The notes under the pieces are model-generated. The model made no database searches. It was not told the DNA's origin and saw nothing but the letters and a program-made list of their open reading frames with translations. Shown here piece after piece: positions 1 through 9,159 of a DNA stretch of 62,039 bases. Made by a program: the position numbers and the translations under genes. The stretch is from Nonomuraea longispora. Lineage in GTDB: Bacteria; Actinomycetota; Actinomycetes; Streptosporangiales; Streptosporangiaceae. The number at the start of each line of letters is the position of its first letter. The first letter of the stretch is position 1. The DNA lies in the NCBI RefSeq assembly GCF_004348345.1, contig NZ_SMJZ01000020.1, forward strand, positions 1-62,039. The letters run 5' to 3'.

Positions 1-372
1 ACCGCGATCTTCGTCGCGCCCCACCCTGGCCTGCTCGCCATGGCGCTGCCCAAGTTCTCCAGGATCGCCTCGGTGTGCCTGTTCATGGTGGCGCTGTCCG
101 GGCTGATCACAGGGCTCGGCACGATGGCGCTCACGCCCGGGGTGAGGCTCCCCGACGCGCTCCTGACCAGCGACTACGGTCTCCTGGTCGTGGCCAAGGC
201 GGCGCTGGTGACCCTGCTGGTGCCGCTGGCGGCGCACATCCGCTTCCGCCTGCTGCCCGCCGTGCGCAAGGGCCGGGCCACCGCCCTCGTGGGATGGGCG
301 GCGGCCGAGGTCGGCGTGATGGGGCTGGCGTACGGCGTGGCGGTGGCGCTCACCCGCGCCTCGATCGTCTGA
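1..372 (+). CDS. CopD-like copper resistance membrane protein, C-terminal part (5' truncated)
   Basis: The frame is open from the first base, so the gene begins outside the window; 123 residues are visible. The sequence LPKFSRIASVCLFMVALSGL followed by three more hydrophobic helices is the conserved end of the CopD domain (copper export/resistance membrane protein, often fused to or paired with a CopC-like domain). At least four membrane segments can be seen. The first in-frame ATG (base 40) is internal to the domain and is not the true start. Whether a CopC domain precedes it cannot be judged here. Copper transport is inferred from family only. Confidence 0.75.
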   Translation, partial: TAIFVAPHPGLLAMALPKFSRIASVCLFMVALSGLITGLGTMALTPGVRLPDALLTSDYGLLVVAKAALVTLLVPLAAHIRFRLLPAVRKGRATALVGWAAAEVGVMGLAYGVAVALTRASIV

Positions 373-418
373 CCGGCGACGCCGCCCCGCCGGGCGCCAC
401 AAGGGTAGGGCGGACGCG

Positions 419-1624
419 CTAGTGGGTGGCGGGAGCGATCACGGGTGAGGCGGCTCGGCCCGGGCTCGCGCGGCGCCTGTGTGCCAGCCATTCGACCGCC
501 AGCCAGGCGGCCAGCAGGCCGAGCCCCGACCAGACGGCCGACGACGTGACGAGCGGGGGTGCGCCGAGCAGGCCCTGCCGGCCGATGAGCAGGTCGTACA
601 CACCGCCCATGACCGCGTTCTGGGCCGCGAGCGCGGCGTACGCGCCGGCCGTCGCGACCGCGGCGCCGAGCAGGGCGCGCAGGGCGGGCGGCCGCACCAG
701 GAACGCGACGTCCACCAGCAGCCCGGCGATCACGAGGAAGAACGGCACCGCCGACGGCGGGAACCCGGTGTAGGTCAGCAGCGGCCAGATGAGCGTGCGC
801 ACCCCGACGTAGGCGACGGCCACCAGCGTGGCGGCGCCGAACCTGCCGATCAAAGTCCTCGCCACCACCAGCACCGAGACTCCGACGACCACCGCGTAGA
901 CGGGGTAGAGGAAGTCGGGCACGGGCAGAGCGAACCCGGTCATCATCGTGCGGTCGATCGGCCGCCCCATCTGGTCGGCGGCGAACTGCAGCAGGATCGG
1001 CTCGGCGTAGACGGCGCCGTTGTCCCAGGCGCCGATCGACAGGATGCCGTATTCCTGGTGCTGCTCGGGGAAGTGCACGTTCTCCAGGAAGAAGGCGAGG
1101 AACGCGCCGAGCACGACCACGCGCTCCCTGCCGGGCGGCGCTCCCATGAACCAGCCACGGATCACGCCCGCGATCATGAAGAACGTTCCAAGGTAGAGCA
1201 TGAGGTGGGACGGGCTCCACGAGGTGATGTCGAGCCCGTTGACGCGGTGGTTGATCAGGTCGAGCGGGACCGCGACGAGGAAGATGCCGGTGCCCCACTG
1301 GATCAGGCGCAGCGCGGCCTTGTCGACGCCGTAGCCGGTGTAGCCGTGGATGATGGTGAGGGCCAGGGCGAGGGCGGTGCCCGCGGAGTTGAGCACGTGG
1401 GGCGGGGCGAGATCGTCACGCAGCCACTTGAAGTGCCACGAGACGTCCCACGCCGACCCGAGCAGCTTGAGCGTGAACGCCGCCAGCCATCCGAAGTAGA
1501 GCACCCTGAACAGGTCGTGCGGCGTCTCGCGCCCCGCCTGGCCTCTGGTCCAATAGGGCAAGGCCCACTGCGCGGCCTTTTTGATCGACGCTGGAGACTT
1601 CACGGAAGCAAATCTTACGGTCAC
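419..1624 (-). CDS. polytopic membrane protein of unknown function
   Basis: 401 residues with a GTG start, nine bases after the stop of the methyltransferase gene upstream on the same strand, so the two are probably cotranscribed. About nine to ten hydrophobic segments are visible. Polar patches such as HLMLYLGTF (after DITSWSPS) and ENVHFPEQHQEYG lie between helices and contain several histidines. I do not recognise a named family. The proximity of a CopD-like gene on the other strand and the histidine-rich loops make a metal- or haem-related membrane role conceivable, but this is speculation. A start a few codons downstream is possible. Confidence 0.7.
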   Translation of the reverse strand: MTVRFASVKSPASIKKAAQWALPYWTRGQAGRETPHDLFRVLYFGWLAAFTLKLLGSAWDVSWHFKWLRDDLAPPHVLNSAGTALALALTIIHGYTGYGVDKAALRLIQWGTGIFLVAVPLDLINHRVNGLDITSWSPSHLMLYLGTFFMIAGVIRGWFMGAPPGRERVVVLGAFLAFFLENVHFPEQHQEYGILSIGAWDNGAVYAEPILLQFAADQMGRPIDRTMMTGFALPVPDFLYPVYAVVVGVSVLVVARTLIGRFGAATLVAVAYVGVRTLIWPLLTYTGFPPSAVPFFLVIAGLLVDVAFLVRPPALRALLGAAVATAGAYAALAAQNAVMGGVYDLLIGRQGLLGAPPLVTSSAVWSGLGLLAAWLAVEWLAHRRRASPGRAASPVIAPATH

Positions 1625-1633
1625 CGTTCCCGG

Positions 1634-2458
1634 TCAGTCGCCGGGAGTGGCCGCCGGTGAGGGTTCGCCGGCGGCGCAGGCGCGCAGGGAGTACATGAGG
1701 GGCAGCCTGGGGGCGCCGCCGGGGACGCGATACGTGCCGCCGGCGGCCTCCAGCGTCGAGAAGCGCTGGAAGAGCGTGAAGTCGTGCTCGTGGAGGAACT
1801 CCACCCGCAGCCCCGCCGCGCCCACCGCGCTCACGACGTCGCCGAGGCCGTGCAGGAACTGCACGGACGTCTGGTGTTCGAGCTCCTCGCCGCCGGTGTA
1901 GGTGTGCGGTTCGACCCAGACCTGCGGCTCGCGGTCGAAGTAGTCGTGCGTGACGGTGGTGCCCGTGGCTTCGTCCAGGATGTCGGGGAAGGGGTGAAAC
2001 TCGGCGAGATAGAGGAAGCCGCCCGGTTTGAGCAGCGCGGCCACGGTCTGCGCCCACCGTGTCAGGTCGGGCAGCCAGACCAGCGCTCCCACGCCGGTGT
2101 AGACGATGTCGTACGCGGCCCGGCCGAGCTTCTCGGCGGCGTCGTACACGTCGGCCGTGACGAACCTCGCCGGCAGGCCGCACTCGGCGGCGATGCCCTC
2201 CGCCTGGGCGACGGCGGCCGCGGAGAAGTCGAGGCCGGTCACCTCCGCCCCGAGGCGGGCCCAGGCGAGGGTGTCGAGCCCGATGTGGCACTGCAGGTGG
2301 GCCAGGCGGCGGCCGGACACGTCGCCGACCTCCTCACGCTCGAACGGCCGCAGCGGGCTCCGGCCGGCGACGAAGCCCTCGACGTCGTAGAAGTCGCTGC
2401 CGACGTGGACGGGCACCCTGGAGTTCCAGTTGGCCCTGTTGGTCTCCAGATAGTCCAT
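1634..2458 (-). CDS. class I SAM-dependent methyltransferase
   Basis: 274 residues. Motif I is HLQCHIGLDT followed by LGAEVTGLDFS at about residues 54-80, with the acidic ribose-binding Asp in GLDFS; a motif-II-like stretch is YDIVYTGVGAL and motif III is LLKPGGFLYLAEFH. The layout is that of Methyltransf_11/25 small-molecule methyltransferases. The substrate is unknown. It heads a two-gene unit with the membrane protein downstream and is divergent from the hydrolase-ABC gene. The ATG at 2458 fits the family N-terminus (YLETNRANWN). Confidence 0.85.
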   Translation of the reverse strand: MDYLETNRANWNSRVPVHVGSDFYDVEGFVAGRSPLRPFEREEVGDVSGRRLAHLQCHIGLDTLAWARLGAEVTGLDFSAAAVAQAEGIAAECGLPARFVTADVYDAAEKLGRAAYDIVYTGVGALVWLPDLTRWAQTVAALLKPGGFLYLAEFHPFPDILDEATGTTVTHDYFDREPQVWVEPHTYTGGEELEHQTSVQFLHGLGDVVSAVGAAGLRVEFLHEHDFTLFQRFSTLEAAGGTYRVPGGAPRLPLMYSLRACAAGEPSPAATPGD

Positions 2459-2514
2459 GGTGTCCGAGCGTAGAGGCGGACGGGCCGTCTCAGCGATCTC
2501 TCAGGTGTGGTCAG

Positions 2515-2520
2515 TAGGCT
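2515..2520 (+). promoter_or_regulatory. -10-like hexamer TAGGCT for a leaderless mRNA
   Basis: TAGGCT ends six bases before the ATG at 2527, the spacing expected when transcription starts at the A of the start codon, as is common in actinomycetes. No Shine-Dalgarno is seen before this ATG, which fits. No clear -35 was found. Confidence 0.35.
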
Positions 2521-2526
2521 CGCCGC

Positions 2527-5154
2527 ATGAAGCGTGTGGCCGCGTCTGCGGCGGCGCTCGCCCTCATCGCCGTGACGACGTGGCTGGTGTGGCCGTCGGG
2601 TGCCGAGGTGCGGGGCCAGGATCAGACCATCACCGTCGTCGACGGACCAGCCGACGACCAGCGGGTCCAGCTCGACACGACGTTCTTCCCGCCTCCGGGC
2701 GGAGGGAAGGCGCCTGCCGTGCTGCTCGGCCACGGTTTCGGCGGCAGCAAGCGGAGCGTCAGGGATGAGGCTGTCCGCATCGCCAAGGAGGGCTACGCCG
2801 TACTGACGTGGTCGGCGCGCGGTTTCGGCCGCTCGACCGGCGAGATCGCGCTCAACTCGCCCGACTACGAGGTCAAGGACGTCAAGCAGCTCATCGACTG
2901 GCTGGCCGAGCGCCCAGAGGTCCTGCTCGACGCGCCGAGCGACCCACGCGTGGGCATCGCGGGCGGCTCGTACGGCGGCGCCATCGCGCTGATGACGGCG
3001 GCCCATGACCAGCGCGTCGACGCCATCGTCCCGCGGATCACCTGGTCCGACCTGGCCGACGCGCTCTTCCCCAACACGGCGGCCCCGCTTTCCGCGACCG
3101 GCGACGCCGGCACCTCCGCCGCCGACGGCCTGCCGGAGGCGGAGAACGGTGTGTTCAAGCGCATGTGGGCGGGCATCTTCTTCGGCCAGGGCGTCTCGCT
3201 CGACAGCCTCGCCCTGGGCGGACGGCCCGAGGCCACCCGCCCGCTCACGCCCGAGCAGGCCAGGTGCGGCAGGTTCCGTCCCGAGATCTGCAACGTGTAC
3301 GAACAGGTCGCCAAGACGGGCAGGCCCACGCAGGAGGCCGTCGACCTGCTGCGCAAGTCGAGCCCGATCACCGTGGCGGGCCGGATCAAGGCGCCGGCCC
3401 TGCTCATCCAGGGCCAGCGCGACTCGTTGTTCCCCCTCAGCCACGCCGACGCCAACGCCAGGGCGATCGCCGCCGGCGGCACGCCGGTCAGCCTGGCCTG
3501 GTTCGACGGGGGGCACGACGGCGGCGACGGCGAGGTCGACTGGGTGTTCGAGCAGTCGTCGGCCTGGTTCGCCCGCTACCTGAAGGGCGAGGGGGCCGGA
3601 CAGGCGGCGCCGCCGGTCAGCGGGTTCACGGTGACCCGCGACGGCGGCCGCGACCCCGGCACCCGCCAGCGCGTGCGCCTGCACCCGGAGACCGGCTCCT
3701 ACCCCGGTCTCGGCGGCACCGCCACCAGCGCCGTCGAACTGTCGGGCCCCGCCCAGAACATCGCCAACCCGCCCGGCGGCGCACCCGCCTCGATCTCGTC
3801 GGTGCCCGGCGTCGGCGGCCTGCTCGGCGGCCAGAACACGCCCGGCGTCGCGATCGACATGCCCGGCCAGAGCGCCGCGTTCGAGTCCCGGCCGCTCACC
3901 GAGCCGCTGCAGCTCACCGGCAGCTCGACGGCCACGATCAGGGTGTCGGGGCAGGGCGGGACCGAGGCGACCCTGTTCGCCAAGCTCTACGACGTGGCCG
4001 ACAGCGTCCAGCCGCCTTCCCTGCCCGCCGGGCTGGTGGCGCCGATCCGGGTGGCCATCCCCGAGGGCGCGACCAGCGCGGAGGTCGCGGTCACACTGCC
4101 CGCCGTCGACCACAACTTCGCCGTCGGCCACCGGCTGCGGCTGGTGCTGACGACGACGGACATGGGATTCGCGACGCCCGCCGAGCCCGCCACGTACCAG
4201 GTGTCGCTGGTCTCCCCCAAACTGACCGTCCCGACGGTCGGCACGCTGGCCGCCGCCCCTGGCGGGGTGGCGTGGTGGGTGTGGGCGATGCCGCTGGCCG
4301 CCGTCGTGGCCGCGGCGGCGCTGCTGGTGACCGGCCGCACCCGGGGCCGCCGCCCCACGGCTGTGCCGGCGGGCGACGGGCCGGCGGGCGAGGCGCCCGG
4401 CCCGGCCGTGCCGCTGGAGATCAGCGGGCTGACCAAGGCGTACAGGAACGGCGAGCTCGCCGTCGACGACCTGTCGTTCCGCGTCGAGCAGGGCCAGGTT
4501 CTGGGCCTGCTCGGGCCGAACGGCGCCGGCAAGACGACCACGATGCGGATGATGCTGGGGCTCATCCAGCCCGACGGCGGCGAGGTCCGCATCTTCGGCG
4601 AACGGGTGACGCCGGGCGCTCCCGTGCTGTCCCGGCTGGGGTCGTTCGTCGAAGGTCCGGGCTTCCTGCCGCACCTGTCGGGGCGGGACAACATCGAGCT
4701 CTACTGGGCCGCCACCGGCCGGCCGGCCGCCGACGCCCGCTTCGACGAGGCGCTGGAGATCGCCGATCTCGGCAAGGCGCTCGAACGGGCCGTACGCACC
4801 TATTCGCAGGGCATGCGCCAGCGGCTCGCCATCGCCCAGGCCATGCTCGGGCTGCCCGACCTGCTCGTGCTCGACGAACCCACGAACGGGCTCGACCCGC
4901 CCCAGATCCGGGAGATGCGCGAGGTGCTCAAGCGCTACGCGCGCGACGGCCGTACCGTGATCGTCTCCAGCCACCTGCTGGCCGAGGTCGAGCAGACCTG
5001 CAGCCACGTCGTGGTCATGCACCGCGGCAGGCTGGTCTCCACCGGCCCGGTGTCGCAGCTGCTCAGCGCGGCCCCACGACCGGCCAGCGCCGGCAACGGG
5101 CACGCCACGCGCCTGGAAGACGTGTTCCTCGACCTCATCGGAGACACCTCATGA
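2527..5154 (+). CDS. S15-type alpha/beta-hydrolase fused to ABC transporter ATPase
   Basis: 875 residues in two halves. Residues 1-25 are a signal peptide or N-terminal anchor. Residues 45-350 form an X-Pro-dipeptidyl-peptidase-like (S15/CocE) alpha/beta hydrolase, with the nucleophile Ser148 in GGSYGG and plausible acid Asp299 (QRDSLFP) and His330 (GGHDGG). A beta-rich C-terminal region ends about 560, and a membrane helix lies near 580-602. From about 635 there is a complete ABC ATPase: Walker A GPNGAGKTT (~663), signature YSQGMRQR (~758) and Walker B LLVLDEPTNGLD (~777). The topology puts the hydrolase outside and the ATPase inside. The ATGA overlap with the permease downstream makes a two-gene ABC-2 system. 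Whether the hydrolase processes the exported substrate is inference. Confidence 0.9.
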   Translation: MKRVAASAAALALIAVTTWLVWPSGAEVRGQDQTITVVDGPADDQRVQLDTTFFPPPGGGKAPAVLLGHGFGGSKRSVRDEAVRIAKEGYAVLTWSARGFGRSTGEIALNSPDYEVKDVKQLIDWLAERPEVLLDAPSDPRVGIAGGSYGGAIALMTAAHDQRVDAIVPRITWSDLADALFPNTAAPLSATGDAGTSAADGLPEAENGVFKRMWAGIFFGQGVSLDSLALGGRPEATRPLTPEQARCGRFRPEICNVYEQVAKTGRPTQEAVDLLRKSSPITVAGRIKAPALLIQGQRDSLFPLSHADANARAIAAGGTPVSLAWFDGGHDGGDGEVDWVFEQSSAWFARYLKGEGAGQAAPPVSGFTVTRDGGRDPGTRQRVRLHPETGSYPGLGGTATSAVELSGPAQNIANPPGGAPASISSVPGVGGLLGGQNTPGVAIDMPGQSAAFESRPLTEPLQLTGSSTATIRVSGQGGTEATLFAKLYDVADSVQPPSLPAGLVAPIRVAIPEGATSAEVAVTLPAVDHNFAVGHRLRLVLTTTDMGFATPAEPATYQVSLVSPKLTVPTVGTLAAAPGGVAWWVWAMPLAAVVAAAALLVTGRTRGRRPTAVPAGDGPAGEAPGPAVPLEISGLTKAYRNGELAVDDLSFRVEQGQVLGLLGPNGAGKTTTMRMMLGLIQPDGGEVRIFGERVTPGAPVLSRLGSFVEGPGFLPHLSGRDNIELYWAATGRPAADARFDEALEIADLGKALERAVRTYSQGMRQRLAIAQAMLGLPDLLVLDEPTNGLDPPQIREMREVLKRYARDGRTVIVSSHLLAEVEQTCSHVVVMHRGRLVSTGPVSQLLSAAPRPASAGNGHATRLEDVFLDLIGDTS

Positions 5155-5996
5155 CCGCCGCGCCCGGTTACGCGCCCCGCCGTACGCTGCCGTTGCGGGT
5201 CGAGATCGTCAGGCAGTTCAAGCGCCGCCGCACGATCGTGATGTTCGGGCTGCTGCTCGCGCTGCCGTGGATCCTCGTGATCGCGTTCCAGTTCGGGCCG
5301 CAGGGCAACGACAACGGCCAGGCGCTGCGCATCTCCGACCTCGCGACCGAGAGCGGCCTCAACTTCGCGGCCTTCGCGCTGTCGGTGTCGGCCAGTTTCC
5401 TGCTGGTCGTCGCGGTGGCGCTGTTCTGCGGCGACACCGTGGCCGGGGAGGCCAACTGGTCGTCGCTGCGCTACCTGCTGGCCGCGCCGGTGCCCCGCGA
5501 CCGGCTGCTGCGGCAGAAGCTGATCGTGGCGCTGGGCTATTCCGCGGCGGCCGTGATCTGCCTGCCCGTGATGGCGCTGCTGGCGGGCACGCTGGCGTTC
5601 GGCTGGAACGACATCCAGGTGCCCGGCACGGGCGAGAGCATCCCGGCGCTCGACGTGCTGCCGCGCTTCGGCATCGTGATCGCGTACGCCCTGGTCAGCC
5701 AGCTCGTCGTGGCGGCGCTGGCCTTCCTCGTCTCCACGATGACCGACTCCCCGCTGGGGGCGGTCGGCGGGGCCGTCGGCCTGTGGATCGTCTGCACCAT
5801 CCTGCAGGCCGTCGAGGCGCTGGGGGTGCTGCGCGAGTTCCTGCCGACGTTCTGGAACAACGCCTGGCTCGACGCGCTCGCGCCCGAGCTCGAGTGGAGC
5901 GGCATGATCAAGGGCGCTTCCGTGTCGATCACGTACGCGGCGATCCTCGTCGCCGTGGCCTTCCGCCGGTTCCGCCGCAAGGACGTGGTCAGCTAG
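5151..5996 (+). CDS. ABC-2 type transporter permease
   Basis: 281 residues, ATG overlapping the upstream TGA (ATGA), so translationally coupled to the fused ATPase gene. Six hydrophobic helices are visible, starting with [18 protein letters not shown]. An [17 protein letters not shown] loop after helix 2 is typical of ABC-2 permeases, where the cytoplasmic coupling helix contacts the ATPase. It is the natural membrane partner of the fused ATPase. Its last eight bases overlap the 3' end of glpK, which runs the opposite way, leaving no room for a terminator between the two units. Confidence 0.9.
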   Translation: MTAAPGYAPRRTLPLRVEIVRQFKRRRTIVMFGLLLALPWILVIAFQFGPQGNDNGQALRISDLATESGLNFAAFALSVSASFLLVVAVALFCGDTVAGEANWSSLRYLLAAPVPRDRLLRQKLIVALGYSAAAVICLPVMALLAGTLAFGWNDIQVPGTGESIPALDVLPRFGIVIAYALVSQLVVAALAFLVSTMTDSPLGAVGGAVGLWIVCTILQAVEALGVLREFLPTFWNNAWLDALAPELEWSGMIKGASVSITYAAILVAVAFRRFRRKDVVS

Positions 5997-7506
5997 TCTC
6001 CGCCCAGTCGAACGCCTTGGTCACGGCCTTCTTCCAGCCCGCGAACCCCTTCTCCCGTTGCTCCTCGCTCCAGCCGGGCTCCCAGCGGCGGTCCTCCACC
6101 CAGTGGGCGCGCAGCTCGTCGGTGTCCTGCCAGAAGCCCACCGCCAGCCCCGCGGCGTAGGCCGCGCCGAGCGCGGTGGTCTCGGCGACGACCGGCCGGC
6201 TGACCGGCACGCCGAGGATGTCCGACTGGAGCTGCATGCACAGGTCGTTGGCGGTGACGCCGCCGTCCACCCGCAGCACGTCGAGCACCACGCCCGAGTC
6301 ATGCTGCATGGCCTCCACGACGTCCCTGCTCTGGTAGCAGATGGCCTCCAGCGTGGCGCGGGCGAGGTGGGCGTCGGTGTTGTAGCGCGACATGCCGACG
6401 ATGGCGCCGCGGGCGTCGGCCCGCCAGTAAGGGGCGAACAGGCCGGAGAAGGCCGGCACGAAGTACATGCCTCCCGAGTCCTCCACCTGCCTGGCCAGGG
6501 TCTCGCTCTGCGGCGCGGAGGTGATGATGTGCAGCTGGTCGCGCAGCCACTGCACCGCCGAGCCCGTCACGGCGATCGAGCCCTCCAGCGCGAACACGGC
6601 GGGCTGGTCGCCGAACTTGTACGCGACCGTGGTGAGCAGCCCGCTCTGCGAGCGCACCCGTTCGGTGCCGGTGTTGAGCAGCAGGAAGTTGCCGGTGCCG
6701 TAGGTGTTCTTGGCCTCGCCCGGCGAGAAGCAGACCTGCCCGACGGTCGCGGCCTGCTGGTCGCCCAGGATCGCGGTGATCGGCACCTCTCCCGCGGCCG
6801 CTCCGAACGGGGTCGTGACGCCGTAGGCGGCGGGGTCGGACGACGGCCGGATCTCGGGCAACATCGGGCGCGGGATGCCGAAGAAGGACAGCAGCTCGTC
6901 GTCCCAGTCGAGGGTGTCCAGGTCCATGAGCATCGTACGGCTGGCGTTGGTCACGTCAGTGGCGTGCACGCCGCCGTCGACGCCCCCGGTCAGGTTCCAC
7001 AACGTCCAGGTGTCGGTGGTGCCGAAGACGGCCTCGCCCCGGTCGACCGCCTCGCGGACGCCGTCCACGTTCTCCAGGATCCACTGGATCTTGCCGCCGG
7101 AGAAGTACGCGTCCGGATGCAGCCCCGTACGGTCGCGGATGACCTGACCGCGGCCGTCCCGCTCCAGCGCGGCGGCGATCCTGTCGGTGCGCGTGTCCTG
7201 CCAGACGATCGCGTTGTAGTACGGACGGCCGGTGCGCCGGTTCCACACGACCGTGGTCTCGCGCTGGTTCGTGATGCCGATCGCGGCGAGGTCGGTGGGC
7301 TGGAGGCCGGCGCGCTGGAGGGTGCTCTGGATGACGGCGGCGGTCCGCGTCCTGATCTCGATGGGGTTGTGCTCGACCCAGCCCGCCCTGGGCAGGATCT
7401 GCTCGTGTTCGAGCTGGAACTTGGCGACCTCGCCTCCGTCGTGATCGAAGATCATGAAGCGGGTGCTCGTCGTGCCCTGGTCTACCGCCCCGACGAAATC
7501 GGGCAT
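5989..7506 (-). CDS. glpK: glycerol kinase
   Basis: 505 residues. It phosphorylates glycerol to glycerol-3-phosphate with ATP in the cytoplasm. The FGGY-family ATPase signature DQGTTSTR is at residues 7-14, with the interdomain [10 protein letters not shown] and the C-terminal [12 protein letters not shown] motifs also present; length is normal for GlpK. The ATG at 7506 is chosen over an upstream in-frame start because AAGGAG lies eight bases before it and the family begins [11 protein letters not shown]. The gene follows the aquaporin stop by one base, so it is coupled to glpF. No glpD is present beside it. Confidence 0.97.
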   Translation of the reverse strand: MPDFVGAVDQGTTSTRFMIFDHDGGEVAKFQLEHEQILPRAGWVEHNPIEIRTRTAAVIQSTLQRAGLQPTDLAAIGITNQRETTVVWNRRTGRPYYNAIVWQDTRTDRIAAALERDGRGQVIRDRTGLHPDAYFSGGKIQWILENVDGVREAVDRGEAVFGTTDTWTLWNLTGGVDGGVHATDVTNASRTMLMDLDTLDWDDELLSFFGIPRPMLPEIRPSSDPAAYGVTTPFGAAAGEVPITAILGDQQAATVGQVCFSPGEAKNTYGTGNFLLLNTGTERVRSQSGLLTTVAYKFGDQPAVFALEGSIAVTGSAVQWLRDQLHIITSAPQSETLARQVEDSGGMYFVPAFSGLFAPYWRADARGAIVGMSRYNTDAHLARATLEAICYQSRDVVEAMQHDSGVVLDVLRVDGGVTANDLCMQLQSDILGVPVSRPVVAETTALGAAYAAGLAVGFWQDTDELRAHWVEDRRWEPGWSEEQREKGFAGWKKAVTKAFDWAETS

Positions 7507-7507
7507 G

Positions 7508-8341
7508 TCATTCTCCTTCGTTCTTGTCAGGGTCCGCAGGTCTGACGATGTCACGATCCTCGGGCCGCGGCAGGAACCTGGAGATCAACGCCTGGTAGAG
7601 GCCCGCGCCGAGGAGGCCGCCGAGCAGGGGCCCGATGATCGGCACCCAGAAGTACAGGTCTCCGTACTGATCACGCCACGCGCCGTGGTAGCCGGTGAGG
7701 AAGCTCGCCAGGCGCGGCCCGAAGTCGCGCGCCGGGTTGATGGCGTATCCGGCGTTGGTGCCGAACGCCATGCCGATCGCGACGACGATCAGACCGATGA
7801 CGAAGGGCCCCATGTTGGCGTCCGGCGCCATGTTCCGGGTGTCGATGAGCGCGAAGACCAGGAAGAGCAGGATCGCGGTGCCGATGATCTGGTCGCGGAA
7901 CCCGCCCCACATGTCCACCGGCAGGGTGCCGTTGCCCGGCAGGGTGGAGAAGACGATCTGGGTCTTGAGCGTGTGCCCGGGGTCGGCCATCGCCAGGATC
8001 TCGGTGAAGTTCCAGCGTACGATCAGCGCGGCGACGAAGGCCCCCGCGGTCTGCGCGAGGACGTACGGCAGGACCTTCCGCCAGGGAAAGCCCTGGAAGA
8101 CGGCGAACCCCAGCGTGACCGCGGGGTTGATGTGCCCGCCGGAGGTCCTGGCCGCGGTGTAGACGCCGAGCACCACGCCGAGCCCCCAGGCCCAGGCGAT
8201 GCTGTCGTGGTCGCCGACCTCCGCGGCGACGACCGAGGCGACCACGCCGCAGCCGAACAGGATGAGCACCGCTGTCCCGGCGAACTCGGCGAGCAGCTCG
8301 CCGGCCAGCCCTCTGCGATCGAGACGCCCGGCCACGGCCAT
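7508..8341 (-). CDS. glpF: glycerol uptake facilitator (MIP/aquaporin family)
   Basis: 277 residues, six membrane helices with the two half-helices that form the pore: HINPAVTLG and NPARDFGPR, both with intact NPA. The Asp after the second NPA (NPARD) is the usual mark of glycerol facilitators as opposed to water-only aquaporins. First gene of the glpF-glpK operon. I place the start at the ATG at 8341 because GAGGAAGGGG lies directly upstream; an in-frame ATG at 8389 would add 16 non-conserved residues. Confidence 0.93.
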   Translation of the reverse strand: MAVAGRLDRRGLAGELLAEFAGTAVLILFGCGVVASVVAAEVGDHDSIAWAWGLGVVLGVYTAARTSGGHINPAVTLGFAVFQGFPWRKVLPYVLAQTAGAFVAALIVRWNFTEILAMADPGHTLKTQIVFSTLPGNGTLPVDMWGGFRDQIIGTAILLFLVFALIDTRNMAPDANMGPFVIGLIVVAIGMAFGTNAGYAINPARDFGPRLASFLTGYHGAWRDQYGDLYFWVPIIGPLLGGLLGAGLYQALISRFLPRPEDRDIVRPADPDKNEGE

Positions 8342-8392
8342 CCCCTTCCTCTCGCGTACCCGTTGTGTGCCATTCCCGTAATCAGGCAATGC

Positions 8393-8405
8393 ATACGGTC
8401 TGTAT
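8393..8405. promoter_or_regulatory. candidate operator upstream of glpFK
   Basis: ATAC-GGTCT-GTAT is a short inverted repeat about 50 bases upstream of the glpF start, in the only AT-richer patch of this spacer. In Streptomyces the glycerol operon is controlled by an IclR-type repressor (GylR); no such gene is adjacent here, so the assignment is only positional. Confidence 0.3.
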
Positions 8406-8445
8406 ATGACACATAACGCTAAGCGAGGGAAAGGTGCGCTTCAGG

Positions 8446-8915
8446 TCAGAGCGTGCGTACGAAGGCGACCAGGCTCGTCCCCGGGCCGTTGTGGCCGGGG
8501 ACAGGGCCGCCGACCTCGAAGCCCATGCGGCGGTGGGAGGCGACGGAGCGCTGTTGACCGGTGCGGTGACGGCCCTGACGACGTGCCGGCCGTGGTCGCG
8601 GGCGATGCCGAAGAACCGCTCGTACACCGAGCGGGCGAGCCCGCTCTTCCTGGCGGCGGGCGCGACGCCGACGAAGTGGATGTACGCCTCGCGGGGCTGC
8701 GACGGCGAGACGAACCCGATCAGGAACCCCGCCATCCCCCCAGGGCCCTCGGCGACCAGGCTCGTCCGGTGGAAATGGTCGAGGAACAACCGGGGCAGCG
8801 AGGCGAGGATCGGCCGCCCCCACCAGTCGTCGACGACGGCGGCGATGGCGTCGTCGTCGCCGGGGGTGGCGGGGCGCAGCGCGTGGCCCGTTGTGTGGCC
8901 CGTTGTGTGGATCTT
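8446..8915 (-). pseudogene. GNAT acetyltransferase, frameshifted and without a usable start
   Basis: Two frames together make one GNAT fold. Frame A carries the N-terminal part, then FLIGFVSP and the acetyl-CoA loop VAPAARKSGLARSVYERFF, up to VRAVTAPVNS. Frame B continues with VASHRRMGFEVGGPVPGH and ends AFVRTL at 8446. Restoring one base near 8550 joins them. Upstream, the frame runs back to a TAG at 8922-8924 with no ATG, GTG or TTG before an internal TTG at 8789, so the start also appears lost. The leader contains a perfect 12-bp duplication (CACACAACGGGC twice). A single-base assembly error could explain the shift but not the missing start. Confidence 0.75.
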
Positions 8916-8921
8916 CTCGCG

Positions 8922-9047
8922 CTAGCCCCAGTGCGGCGGTCTGTTCTCGAGGTAGAAGGCGTCGGGGTCGTCGGAGCGCCACTCGCCCCAGCCCTCGTCG
9001 GTGTCGTCCGCCGTCTGGTCAGGTAGGAAATCTTTCACACCCGACAT
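8922..9047 (-). CDS. 41-residue acidic microprotein
   Basis: ATG at 9047 to TAG at 8922. The sequence starts MSGVKDFLPDQTADDTDEGW and ends NRPPHWG; it is rich in Asp/Glu and Trp, with no hydrophobic segment. The DFLPDQT...DD...GWGE...RPPHW pattern resembles short uncharacterised actinobacterial proteins I have seen, though I cannot name a family. High GC at third codon positions supports coding. It lies divergently from the NB-ARC regulator and directly upstream of the decayed acetyltransferase, whose frame begins at this gene's stop. Function unknown. Confidence 0.7.
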   Translation of the reverse strand: MSGVKDFLPDQTADDTDEGWGEWRSDDPDAFYLENRPPHWG

Positions 9048-9159
9048 GCTATCCAGGCGTACAAACCCCTACCCGGCCTGTGCGCGGGCTTCGAGACAGG
9101 TGGGAGGCACGGCGGTACGATGCGTAGGCAGGTGTCGCCTACCCCCCGTGAGGCTGCCC

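Noticed and set aside
2239..5103. 954-aa minus-strand frame opposite the hydrolase-ABC fusion
   Set aside because: It is an Arg/Gly/Ala-rich shadow of the real plus-strand gene, with no domain of its own; its end merely runs into the methyltransferase frame.
3165..5150. Long N-terminal extension of the ABC-2 permease frame
   Set aside because: The extension is an out-of-frame reading of the fusion gene; the permease starts at the ATGA overlap at 5151.
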